DNA of 64,000 nucleotides, from assembly GCA_016177775.1 (NCBI GenBank), contig JACOUQ010000024.1:62001-126000 (forward strand), read 5' to 3'. This document shows positions 50,622-58,390 of this stretch, piece by piece. Under the pieces are notes generated by a model. The model did no database searches. It saw nothing but the letters and a program-made list of their open reading frames with translations, and had not been told where the DNA came from. Numbering within the stretch: the stretch's first letter is position 1; every line of letters starts with the position of its first letter. Source of the DNA: Geobacter sp. GTDB lineage: Bacteria > Desulfobacterota > Desulfuromonadia > Geobacterales > Geobacteraceae. The translations under genes were made by a program, and so were the position numbers.

Positions 50622-50770
50622 CCTGAATCCGTGAGGGTCGAGTGTCCCGTGGCGCGAATGTGCCCGAGTTCCAGCCGGTGTAGGCGAAATAAGCAAAGCG
50701 AATGAGCCGTACAGCGGCGGAGCGAGGGGACTCTGAGCGCAACGGGGTGCTCGACCCTCGCGGATTCAGG
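50622..50770. repeat. Long imperfect palindrome (family F)
   Basis: Two ~34-bp arms (TGAATCCGTGAGGGTCGAGTG... and its inverse ...CTCGACCCTCGCGGATTCA) around ~80 bp without an ORF. It fills the gap between the zinc-ribbon and FeoB genes. Confidence 0.75.
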
Positions 50771-52762
50771 TCACAGTATCCCGGTCACGAGAAGGAACTC
50801 ATTCAGCCCCCAGCCGCTGGCAAATGCGAGCAGGCTGACAAAGACCAGGATGACAATTGATACCTTCACCCCCCGCTCCCTTTTCATCACCAGGAACTGG
50901 GCCACGCAGGGGACGAACAGGGTCAGGGTGACCGCAGCCACGGTCAATTGGCGCGCGTTGAGAAGCCCCTTTTCCTGAAGGTCGTAAAGTCCGGCCGCGC
51001 CGTAATCCCGGCGGAAAAAGCCGAAGATGAACGCTACCGCAGTCTCCCTCGGCAGGCCGATGGCAGCCATGGCTGGGCTGGTCCAGTCAACCAGTTTGTC
51101 GAAGAAATTGGTTATCTTGCCGAGCCAGAGGAGTACCGAAGCCAGGATGAAGAGGGGCAGAATCTCCATGAAGTACCACTGCATCCGGGTATAGGTCTTG
51201 GTCAGGACGTTGGAGATCTGGGGAAGCCGCATGGGGGGTAGCTCCATGTAGAACATGGGGGTTTCCCCCGGCATGACCTTCGCCGCCAGAAGCCCGATCA
51301 GCATAAAAATGAGGAGCAGGCAGACAGACCAGACGGCAAGCGCTCCGGGAGCCTTGGAGAGAAGGGCCAGAATGACCCCGAGTTGGGCCGAGCAGGGAAT
51401 GGCCAGGGCCAGCAGCAGCGTGGCGATGATTCGTTCGCGGACCGACTCCAGGGTGCGGGTGACCATGGTGGCCATGGTGTCGCAGCCAAAACCGAGCACC
51501 ATGGGGATAACCGCCCGGCCGGTCAGGCCGATCTTCTTGAATACCCTGTCAACAAGGAGCGCCAGCCGAGGGAAATAGCCGCTGTCCTCCAGGACGGAGA
51601 AGAAGAGGAAAAAGGTGGCGACAATGGGGAGGATGATCCCGACGGCATAGCGGAGGCCAAGGGTGATGATCCCGTACTCGCCGACAAACAGCTCCTGGAT
51701 AACCGGCCAGGGGATGATGGCGTGCACGACCCCGATGATCCAGGGGTTGAAATGCTCCTCGAACAGGGTCCCTTCGAGAAAATCGACCAGCGTGCCGGCG
51801 CCGAAGACGCCTACAAACTCGTAGAGGCCGTAATAAAGGACGACCAGGAGCAGAGGAACTCCGGTGATCGGCCGGACTGCCCAGGTGGATAGGCGCTCGT
51901 TGAAAGTGCGGCGCCTGATGGAAGGGATTTCGACAACCCCCTGCAGCACTCCGTTCACGATGGACTTGCGCTCCAGGGAAAGCTCCAGGTGAAGGGAGGT
52001 GCGCCGGTCGAACGTCTTTTCCCTTATCTTCTGCTCGATCGCAGAAAACCGTTCCCCTTCGGCTTCCCGCACAAGGGCGGTCACTTCTTCATCGCGCTGC
52101 AGCAGAAGAAGCCCGACAGCCTTGCGGGCAAGTGTGTAACTTCCAACCAGGAGTGCGGCAACCTCCTCGATGTCCTGTTCCATTTGCCGCGAATATCCGA
52201 ATACGGCATGTTTGCCCCGCTCGAACGAGGTGATGGCATGCCTGATTTCCGCCAGGCCGCGCTTCTTCGCAGTAGCCGCGCCGATGACCGGGATGCCGAG
52301 TTTTTCCTGGAGCAACGGGATGTCGATCTTCAGCCCCAGGCGCTCCGCTTCGTCCATGATATTGACGACCAGCACGACCGGAAGCCCGGCTTCCACGAGT
52401 TGCAGGGTCATCGGAAGCATCCGCTCGAGATTGCGGGCGTCCAGGACATGGAGAACCACGTCGGGGGCCTCGTTCAGCAGAATCTCGCGGCCAACCCGCT
52501 CCTCCTCCGTGATCGGCAGGATCGAATACATCCCGGGCGTATCGATGATCTCGTACTGGCATCCATCGATTACGGCGGTCCCGCGGGAAACCTCTACAGA
52601 GGTGCCGGGATAGTTGGAAACGGTGACGTATGCACCAGTCAGGGCATTGAATAGAACACTTTTCCCCACGTTCGGGTTTCCGACGAGGGCGACTTTTTTA
52701 GCGGCGAGCGCCTGGCCCTGCCGGGCCCCGTGGCAGGTGCCGCTTTTCTTGAACAACGACAT
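50771..52762 (-). CDS. feoB: Second ferrous iron transporter FeoB
   Basis: A 663-residue FeoB distinct from the first: G1 GNPNVGKSV (residues 28-36, with Val after GKS instead of the common Thr/Ser), G3 DTPGMYS, then Gate helices with LGFGCDTMATMVTRTLES and IPCSAQLGVI. It lacks the long K/E insert of the first FeoB and has a charged Cys start (SGTCHGAR). It is preceded by fur. Both FeoBs likely import Fe2+, perhaps under different conditions. Confidence 0.95.
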   Translation of the reverse strand: MSLFKKSGTCHGARQGQALAAKKVALVGNPNVGKSVLFNALTGAYVTVSNYPGTSVEVSRGTAVIDGCQYEIIDTPGMYSILPITEEERVGREILLNEAPDVVLHVLDARNLERMLPMTLQLVEAGLPVVLVVNIMDEAERLGLKIDIPLLQEKLGIPVIGAATAKKRGLAEIRHAITSFERGKHAVFGYSRQMEQDIEEVAALLVGSYTLARKAVGLLLLQRDEEVTALVREAEGERFSAIEQKIREKTFDRRTSLHLELSLERKSIVNGVLQGVVEIPSIRRRTFNERLSTWAVRPITGVPLLLVVLYYGLYEFVGVFGAGTLVDFLEGTLFEEHFNPWIIGVVHAIIPWPVIQELFVGEYGIITLGLRYAVGIILPIVATFFLFFSVLEDSGYFPRLALLVDRVFKKIGLTGRAVIPMVLGFGCDTMATMVTRTLESVRERIIATLLLALAIPCSAQLGVILALLSKAPGALAVWSVCLLLIFMLIGLLAAKVMPGETPMFYMELPPMRLPQISNVLTKTYTRMQWYFMEILPLFILASVLLWLGKITNFFDKLVDWTSPAMAAIGLPRETAVAFIFGFFRRDYGAAGLYDLQEKGLLNARQLTVAAVTLTLFVPCVAQFLVMKRERGVKVSIVILVFVSLLAFASGWGLNEFLLVTGIL

Positions 52763-52785
52763 TGCATGTTCCCTTCAAGAAAAAG

Positions 52786-52843
52786 GGGTCAGGTCTTGAC
52801 ATTTGACAACGTAAACATGTTGTCAAATGTCAAGACCTGACCC
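52786..52843. repeat. 58-bp perfect palindrome (REP-like)
   Basis: GGGTCAGGTCTTGACATTTG... arms of 25 bp, perfect, around GTAAACAT. It lies between the fur stop and the FeoB start; it could also act as a fur terminator or carry the second FeoB's promoter (it contains CTTGACATTTGACA). Confidence 0.85.
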
Positions 52844-52867
52844 CCAGATGCATTCACGGTATATTTG

Positions 52868-53299
52868 CTACGCGCGGCATTTTGCGCATAATCCATACAG
52901 TTCCAGCTTGTGGTGCTGGATCAGGAAACCATAGCTCGAGGCAATTTCGTCCTGGATTTTCTCGATGGCCTCGTTCTCGAACTCTATGATGCTGCCGCAG
53001 CGTTTACAGACGAGATGGTCGTGGTGCTCCCCTTCGCCCGTGTGCTCGTAACGGGTCTGGCCGTCACCAAAGTGGATCTCGCGCGCGATCCCGGATTCCG
53101 CGAAAAGCTTCAGCGTCCGGTAGACCGTGGCATATCCGATGCTGGGGTGCTTGGAGCGCAATTTGAGGTACAGCTCCTCAATGCTCAAGTGCCGGTCGGA
53201 GGAAAGAAAAGCATCGAGAATGATGTCCCGCTGGCGGGTCGACTTGAGCCCCTTCTCCGCGATAAACTCCCTGAAGAGTTTCTTTTTGGCCTTCTTCAC
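52868..53299 (-). CDS. fur: Ferric uptake regulator Fur
   Basis: The GTG at 53299 (GGGGAGG 5 nt upstream) is preferred to the ATG at 53332, which lies inside the Fur box. The 143-residue product has the winged helix (STRQRDIILDAFLSSDRHLS), the HHDHLVC metal site and two CXXC pairs CKRC and CAKC for structural zinc. It is the iron-dependent repressor, here expected to control the iron operons of the whole region. Its own promoter has a Fur box. Confidence 0.95.
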   Translation of the reverse strand: MKKAKKKLFREFIAEKGLKSTRQRDIILDAFLSSDRHLSIEELYLKLRSKHPSIGYATVYRTLKLFAESGIAREIHFGDGQTRYEHTGEGEHHDHLVCKRCGSIIEFENEAIEKIQDEIASSYGFLIQHHKLELYGLCAKCRA

Positions 53300-53316
53300 G
53301 GCCCCCTCCCCTGATC

Positions 53317-53361
53317 TGAAATTGATTTTCAATCATAGCCATCGGGTTACGGCGGTGTCAA
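53317..53361 (-). promoter_or_regulatory. Fur promoter with autoregulatory Fur box
   Basis: TTGACA (53361-53356), 18-bp spacer, TATGAT (53337-53332), and TGATTGAAAATCAATTTCA (53317-53335) just downstream of the -10. Confidence 0.8.
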
Positions 53362-53449
53362 GAAAAAAATTAACTTGCCTTACTGCGACCCCATTGAGTA
53401 TATTGTTTCTTGAATATAATAATTCGTCCTGGACGAGATTGGAGAAATG

Positions 53450-53539
53450 ATGCACGAATTATTGATAATGGTGGGGATTCTGGCCCTGTGGATAATCCTG
53501 AACAAGATCATCCTGCCGCGACTCGGGGTACCTACCTGA
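53450..53539 (+). CDS. 29-residue membrane peptide divergent from fur
   Basis: A tiny gene: MHELLIMVGILALWIILNKIILPRLGVPT, one membrane helix with a basic end. GGAG lies 5 nt before the ATG at 53450; an ATG at 53447 is too close. The neat hydrophobic pattern and good ribosome site favour a real gene. A TATAAT lies at 53415-53420. Function unknown. Confidence 0.6.
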   Translation: MHELLIMVGILALWIILNKIILPRLGVPT

Positions 53540-53579
53540 ATGAGCGACACCTGCGCTCCGGGGGAGCGTAAGAAAAACG

Positions 53580-53669
53580 TGAAAAGTGAAGAGTGAATAG
53601 TGAAGGGGATGACAAACCTGCCATCCCCTTCATTTTTTCACAATTCACAATTCACCATTCACTTTTCAC
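53580..53669. repeat. Palindrome GTGAAAAGTGAA.../...TTTTCAC, family G
   Basis: Outer arms of GTGAA-type repeats and a central GAAGGGGATG/CATCCCCTTC hairpin followed by TTTTTT, so it can also work as a terminator in the plus direction. Confidence 0.7.
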
Positions 53670-54090
53670 CCTGCACCTTGCGCCTGACCGGTTCTTCCAG
53701 CACGAGCAAATAGCCGTCAGGATCAAAGCACCATACCTCTTTCATGCCGTACGGCATCACCTGGAGCGGATAGAGAATCTCGATCTCCTCTTCCACCAGA
53801 GCGGCAAAGATTCCCTCGATATCCTCGACTGGAAAATGGAGGGTCATCCCCACTCCCTTCGGAATTTCCTGAAGCCGCTCCTCAAGAACCGGATGGTTCT
53901 GGATCACCTCCGACTCGTCAACGAATATCAGCTCCCACCCGTCCATCTTCATCAGCAGGTGCTCCGGCGCCCCTGGAGCAGTCAGGGCATGGCGGATCGG
54001 CATCTCGAGAATCCCGGCATAGAAGGCTTCCGTGGTTTCAAGATCGGCTACGGTTAGCTGAATGGACACCTTTTGATTATCGTGCGCCAC
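53659..54090 (-). CDS. VOC-family (glyoxalase-like) protein
   Basis: A 143-residue VOC-fold protein: VSIQLTVADLETTEAFYAGILEMPI and EVWCFDPDGYLLVLEE, the typical start and end motifs, with one fold unit. The metal-binding pattern is partial, so the enzyme activity is unclear. It begins immediately after the CcdA stop, as the last gene in the two-component/ResA/CcdA operon. The C-terminus lies within repeat G. Confidence 0.82.
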   Translation of the reverse strand: MAHDNQKVSIQLTVADLETTEAFYAGILEMPIRHALTAPGAPEHLLMKMDGWELIFVDESEVIQNHPVLEERLQEIPKGVGMTLHFPVEDIEGIFAALVEEEIEILYPLQVMPYGMKEVWCFDPDGYLLVLEEPVRRKVQGEK

Positions 54091-54831
54091 TCAAAAACCT
54101 CCGAACACCCTATTAGCAAAGGATGACAAGACGGACAGGTAATTCGTGAAGACCAGAATACCGACGATGATCAGAAAAACACCGGTAACTATCTCGAATA
54201 TGCGGATATATTTCTTGAAGCGGTTAAAAAAGACCAGGAACTGGTGCAGGGCAAGGGAGGCGAGAAAAAAGGGGATCCCCAGGCCGAGGGAGTAGATGAA
54301 GAGAAGCGATATCCCCTTCGCAACCGTCCCCTCGGTTGCCGCCACCATGAGGATTGAAGCCAGGATCGGACCTATGCAAGGGGTCCAGCCTGCGGCAAAG
54401 GCGAGCCCAACCAGGAAGCTGCCGAGATAGCCGGCCGGTTTGCGGTGTATATTGATGCGCTTCTCACCCAGGAGGATTCCTATATCGAAGATACCCGATA
54501 CATGAACACCGAAGATGATGATCATTACCCCGCCGATCTTCCGCAACACCCCCATGTGCTCCTGGAGATAACCGCCGATGAAGGTCGCCGAGGCCCCGAG
54601 CAGGACGAAGACGGTCGTGAAGCCCGCGATGAAGATCAGGGAGTGAATCATGGTCTGCCGCCGCACCGCGTGGGTGGGGTGCTCGGCCTGAAGCTCCGCG
54701 AACGACAGCCCGGTAATGTAGGTTATGTAAGATGGAATCAGCGGTAGAACGCAGGGTGAGAGAAATGACAGAAGCCCCGCGACGAACGCGCCGATGAATG
54801 TGACATTATCCGTTTGCATCATATTCTCCAA
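54091..54831 (-). CDS. ccdA: CcdA/DsbD-type thiol electron carrier
   Basis: A 246-residue membrane protein with six helices and the two essential cysteines in LSFLSPCVLPLIPSYI and FAAGWTPCIGPIL. CcdA passes electrons from cytoplasmic thioredoxin to periplasmic thiol proteins, for cytochrome c maturation. The ResA-like gene is 4 nt upstream, and its function fits. Confidence 0.95.
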   Translation of the reverse strand: MENMMQTDNVTFIGAFVAGLLSFLSPCVLPLIPSYITYITGLSFAELQAEHPTHAVRRQTMIHSLIFIAGFTTVFVLLGASATFIGGYLQEHMGVLRKIGGVMIIIFGVHVSGIFDIGILLGEKRINIHRKPAGYLGSFLVGLAFAAGWTPCIGPILASILMVAATEGTVAKGISLLFIYSLGLGIPFFLASLALHQFLVFFNRFKKYIRIFEIVTGVFLIIVGILVFTNYLSVLSSFANRVFGGF

Positions 54832-54835
54832 ACCC

Positions 54836-55408
54836 TCACTGCTTCATCGCATCTTCCAGAAACCGGGACACTTCAGGATGACTCCAATCCAGTCCACCGA
54901 TGATCTTTTTGAGTATAACACCATTTTTTGCAATGATGAACGTTTCCGGAACGCCGGTGGTTCCGTACAACTTGCTCCATTTCCCTTCGGTGTCCAGATA
55001 GAACGGAAGCTTTATCCCGGATTTGGCAGAATACGCTTCAACTGCATTCTTCCCCTTTTCGTCGATGGAGACGGCGAGCATCTGGAACGGCTTGCCGGCC
55101 ATGGCTTTGTTCAGCTTCTCCATGGAGGGCATCTCCTCGCGGCACGGCGGGCACCAGCTGGCCCAGAAGTTCAGAAGCACGACCTTGCCGCGCAGATCGG
55201 ATAGCCGCACTTCTTTGCCCGAGAGGTCCGGGACGTTCAGGTCCGGAGCCATGGCCCCCTCCACCGGCGCGACCTGCATGGAAGGGGACCGGGTGTCACG
55301 TATCACCGGCTGGCCGCCCCCCCTCTCCGCCGACCCTTCCTCTTTCTTCGAGCATCCGCTGGCAACTGTCGCAGCAATGAGCAGTGTCATCCAGAAAATC
55401 CGGTTCAT
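54836..55408 (-). CDS. ResA/TlpA-like periplasmic thiol-disulfide protein
   Basis: A 190-residue lipoprotein: lipobox ASGC (Cys19), then DLNVPDLSGKEVRLSDLRGK, active site WCPPC and cis-Pro VPETFI. A standard reducing thioredoxin for apocytochrome c. Overlaps the sigma-54 regulator gene's stop by 4 nt and precedes ccdA, giving a cytochrome maturation pair. Confidence 0.93.
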   Translation of the reverse strand: MNRIFWMTLLIAATVASGCSKKEEGSAERGGGQPVIRDTRSPSMQVAPVEGAMAPDLNVPDLSGKEVRLSDLRGKVVLLNFWASWCPPCREEMPSMEKLNKAMAGKPFQMLAVSIDEKGKNAVEAYSAKSGIKLPFYLDTEGKWSKLYGTTGVPETFIIAKNGVILKKIIGGLDWSHPEVSRFLEDAMKQ

Positions 55409-56772
55409 TGTTTCTTCTCCCCCTGTGTTATATGATATTTCTCCATGCGGTATAGCAATGTATGGCGCGGAATGCGGAGAAACCGGGCCGCGGCCGTCTG
55501 GTTCCAGCCTGTCCGTTCCAATGCCTCCAGCACCGCCTCCCGCTCCAGTTCCTCAAGGGAATAACCTTCGTCGGGAAGGTTCAGGACCTTTGTCCCGGCG
55601 GCCACAGCCCGTCTCCTGCCGATCTGGGCAGGGAGGTCCTCCGGCTCTATGGTATCCCCCCGCCGCAGGATCAGCAGGCGCTCCACCGTATTCTCCAATT
55701 CCCTGACATTACCCGGCCACGAATATTCCCGCAATATTTGCAGTGAACGGTCATCGAACCTGACCTGCGCCCCGCCATGCCGGCCAGCAAAATGCCTGAC
55801 CAGCAGGGAAATGTCTTCCCGCCGCTCGCGCAGGGGGGGCAAATGGATCGGGATCACCGCCAGCCGGTAGTAAAGGTCCTCGCGGAATTTCCCATCCTCG
55901 ATAGCCTGGTCAAGTTCCGCGTTCGTTGCCGCCAGGACCCTGACATCAATCTTCCGCGGCGCCTCGCCGCCGACCGGCGAGACCTCCCTTTCCTGGAGGG
56001 CGCGGAGAAGCTTGGCCTGAAGATCCACCGGCAAGTCACCCACCTCGTCCAGGAAGAGCGTGCCGCCATCCGCCAGCTGGAACTTGCCGGCGCGGTCCTT
56101 TACGGCACCGGTAAATGCCCCTTTCACGTGGCCGAACAGCTCGCTTTCCAGCAGTTCCCGGGGGATCGCCGCGCAGTTGATCGGCACGAAAGGTCCGTTG
56201 TGGCGCGAGCTGAGGGAATGTAGGGCCTTGGCAACCAGTTCCTTGCCAGTCCCGGATTCGCCGGTGATCAAGACGGTTGCCTCGGTGTCTGCCACCCGCC
56301 GCACGACATCGAATACCCGCTGCATCTTGTCCGACATGCCGACGATGTTGCGGAAATCGAAGCGTTCGGCCAGTTCTTCCTTGAGCCGCCGGTTCTCGCT
56401 CGACAGGCCGGTGAAGGCCAATGCCTTGCGCACGGTCAGCTTCAGGGCCTCGCGGTTGAACGGCTTGGTGATGTAATCGTAGGCCCCGGCCCGCATCGCC
56501 TCCACCGCCGTTTCCACCGCGCCGAAAGCGGTAATGACAATCACCAGGGTGTCGGGAGAGCCCTCCTTTATCTGCCGCAGAACGTCGAATCCGCTCATTC
56601 CCGGCATCTTCAGGTCGGTAATAACCAAGCCGGGCTGTTGCTCCTCGAAAAGGCGCATCCCCTCTTCGCCGCTGGCAGCGGTAAAGACTTCATACCTCTC
56701 CTCTTCCAGGTTATACTCCAAAACTCTGCGAAGAGATGCATCGTCATCTATGATCAGGATTCGCTGGGCCAT
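55405..56772 (-). CDS. Sigma-54-dependent response regulator, NtrC family
   Basis: A 455-residue regulator: receiver (ILIIDDDASLRR, Asp in LVITDLKMPGMSG), AAA+ domain with Walker A GESGTGKE and the sigma-54 contact loop GAFTGA, then a Fis-type helix-turn-helix (NQTAAARFLRIPRHTLLYRM). It activates sigma-54 promoters after phosphorylation by the upstream kinase. Its start codon is the last unit of a GTGAATG heptamer tract. Confidence 0.95.
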   Translation of the reverse strand: MAQRILIIDDDASLRRVLEYNLEEERYEVFTAASGEEGMRLFEEQQPGLVITDLKMPGMSGFDVLRQIKEGSPDTLVIVITAFGAVETAVEAMRAGAYDYITKPFNREALKLTVRKALAFTGLSSENRRLKEELAERFDFRNIVGMSDKMQRVFDVVRRVADTEATVLITGESGTGKELVAKALHSLSSRHNGPFVPINCAAIPRELLESELFGHVKGAFTGAVKDRAGKFQLADGGTLFLDEVGDLPVDLQAKLLRALQEREVSPVGGEAPRKIDVRVLAATNAELDQAIEDGKFREDLYYRLAVIPIHLPPLRERREDISLLVRHFAGRHGGAQVRFDDRSLQILREYSWPGNVRELENTVERLLILRRGDTIEPEDLPAQIGRRRAVAAGTKVLNLPDEGYSLEELEREAVLEALERTGWNQTAAARFLRIPRHTLLYRMEKYHITQGEKKQ

Positions 56773-56820
56773 TCACCATTCACCATTCACCATTCACCAT
56801 TCACCATTCACCATTCACTG
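56772..56820. repeat. Heptanucleotide tandem repeat (GTGAATG/CATTCAC)
   Basis: Seven units of 7 bp in tandem, perfect, between the kinase and regulator genes. The tract supplies both the GGTGA ribosome-site-like sequence and the regulator's start codon. Confidence 0.9.
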
Positions 56821-56822
56821 CC

Positions 56823-57929
56823 TCACACAGGCAACCGGACCCGGAACGTCGTACCCTTCCCCAATTCGCTCTCCACACTGATGCTGCCGCCGTGGCTCTC
56901 CACGATTTTCTGGGTAACGGCCAGGCCGAGCCCGGTCCCACCCGACTTTGTGGTAAAAAAAGGTTCGAAGACGTGCGGCAGGTCGTCGGATGCTATTCCG
57001 CCGCCGGTGTCGCTGAAGCGGATTTCCACTTTGCCCCCCCTTTCCCCCTGCGGGGGAAGGAGCCTCGGCGCGATTTCGAGCGAGCCCCCGTGCGGCATGG
57101 ATTGAATGGCATTGAGCATGAGGTTGAGAAAGACCTGGCGCAACCGTTCGCAGTCACCTGTAACTTCTGGGACTATTTCTGCGGCATGGATATCGATCCT
57201 GACATTGTAGGCGAGCGCATCATTCTCCAAAAGCTTCACCATTGCAGCAAGTTCGGCAGCCAAGTCGCAGGTCCCCAGGGGAGGGGGAACCGGCCGGGCA
57301 AAATGGAGAAATTCCTCCACGACCCGGTTCAGCCGGTCGGTCTCCTTGAGGAGGATTTCCAGAAATTCGAACTTCTTGCTCCCCGTCGGGAAGTCCTCCT
57401 TGAGTATTTCCGCCGTGCCCCTGATGGAGCCGAGGGGGTTGCGGACCTCGTGTGCCAGGGTGGCCGACAGCTCCCCCAGGGCCGACAGGCGCTCGGCCTT
57501 GCGCAACTGCTCCTCGATGCGGATGATGAGGTCTGCCTGGTTCTGGAGTTTTCTGTACGAATCCTCCAACCCCTGCGCGGTCTTTTCCAGTTGGACTCTC
57601 CGCGCATCTTCCCGCTCCGACAAAAACCCGGTCACCGCTCCGACAACGTTGAACAGGAGAATTTCCAGGTATTTTTCCATCTCGAGGGTGAGGTGCCCAC
57701 CCCATTGGAACACTACATGGGGAATATAAAGGATACTGGCGGCAAGAGAGACCACCAGCCCCCCCCTGAGCCCGAACCAGAAGGCGGCGAAGATGATGGG
57801 AAGATAATAGAGCCGCTGGAAGATGTCATGGAAGACATGGAGCCTCAGCGGGGTAAAGTAATGGACGACCGTGATCCCGACGACGGAGGCCGCCAGAATC
57901 GCTATGCGAAAAGAGTTCTTCCCCTTCAT
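56823..57929 (-). CDS. Membrane sensor histidine kinase
   Basis: A 368-residue kinase: about five N-terminal membrane helices (residues 8-105), a coiled-coil linker (to residue ~145), HisKA with LSATLAHEVRNPLGSIRG (phospho-His in AHEVRNP) and an HATPase with N-box (MLNAIQSM), GGGIASDDLPHVFEPFFTTKSGGTGLGLAV. There is no periplasmic sensing domain, so the stimulus is probably sensed in the membrane or through a partner. It pairs with the NtrC-type regulator downstream. Confidence 0.94.
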   Translation of the reverse strand: MKGKNSFRIAILAASVVGITVVHYFTPLRLHVFHDIFQRLYYLPIIFAAFWFGLRGGLVVSLAASILYIPHVVFQWGGHLTLEMEKYLEILLFNVVGAVTGFLSEREDARRVQLEKTAQGLEDSYRKLQNQADLIIRIEEQLRKAERLSALGELSATLAHEVRNPLGSIRGTAEILKEDFPTGSKKFEFLEILLKETDRLNRVVEEFLHFARPVPPPLGTCDLAAELAAMVKLLENDALAYNVRIDIHAAEIVPEVTGDCERLRQVFLNLMLNAIQSMPHGGSLEIAPRLLPPQGERGGKVEIRFSDTGGGIASDDLPHVFEPFFTTKSGGTGLGLAVTQKIVESHGGSISVESELGKGTTFRVRLPV

Positions 57930-58017
57930 ATATGTTGTTTTAGTGCATGAAGATTAGTATTGCAAGGGGTTTTTGAGAGCGGGGGAATCGGGCGGGAAAG
58001 GTTATACGGACCAGGCC

Positions 58018-58251
58018 TCAGGATTTGCGGTTCAATTCGCGCATGAGCCTGCGGGAATTGACCGCAAGCGGAAGTAGCTCTTCCTGCTTGGCAAGGGCAT
58101 CCAGAAGAGACAAGCCATCATTGATGATGACGTCGAAATCGCTGAAATATGTCCTGGCAAAGTGCCTGCCGTCAGTGCGGGAGTAAACGGAGATCAGGTA
58201 GGACTCCCCAGCGATTTCGACGGTTTTCTGGTGTACGAGAGATTCTTTCAT
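58018..58251 (-). CDS. Small protein of unknown function
   Basis: The ATG at 58251 is used for a 77-residue product; a start at 58311 would add 20 residues, and neither has a clear ribosome site. The sequence (VEIAGESYLISVYSR, then ARTYFSDFDVIINDG) reads like a small alpha/beta protein of the kind common in Geobacter genomes. It is monocistronic or part of the polyprenyl synthase operon. No family recognised. Confidence 0.65.
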   Translation of the reverse strand: MKESLVHQKTVEIAGESYLISVYSRTDGRHFARTYFSDFDVIINDGLSLLDALAKQEELLPLAVNSRRLMRELNRKS

Positions 58252-58390
58252 GACGTGGCCCCAAATTAGATCATGCTCACACAAAAGCAATTTCCGGGCC
58301 AAATGAATCATGGAGCTAGGCGGGGGTTGCGGGGAGGGATGGTACGGGATATCGGCTATATAACGAAAGTGGTTGAATAATTGACGTTAT

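Noticed and set aside
53299-53332. ATG at 53332 as the Fur start
   Set aside because: It lies within the Fur box and immediately at the predicted -10; the GTG at 53299 has a proper ribosome site.
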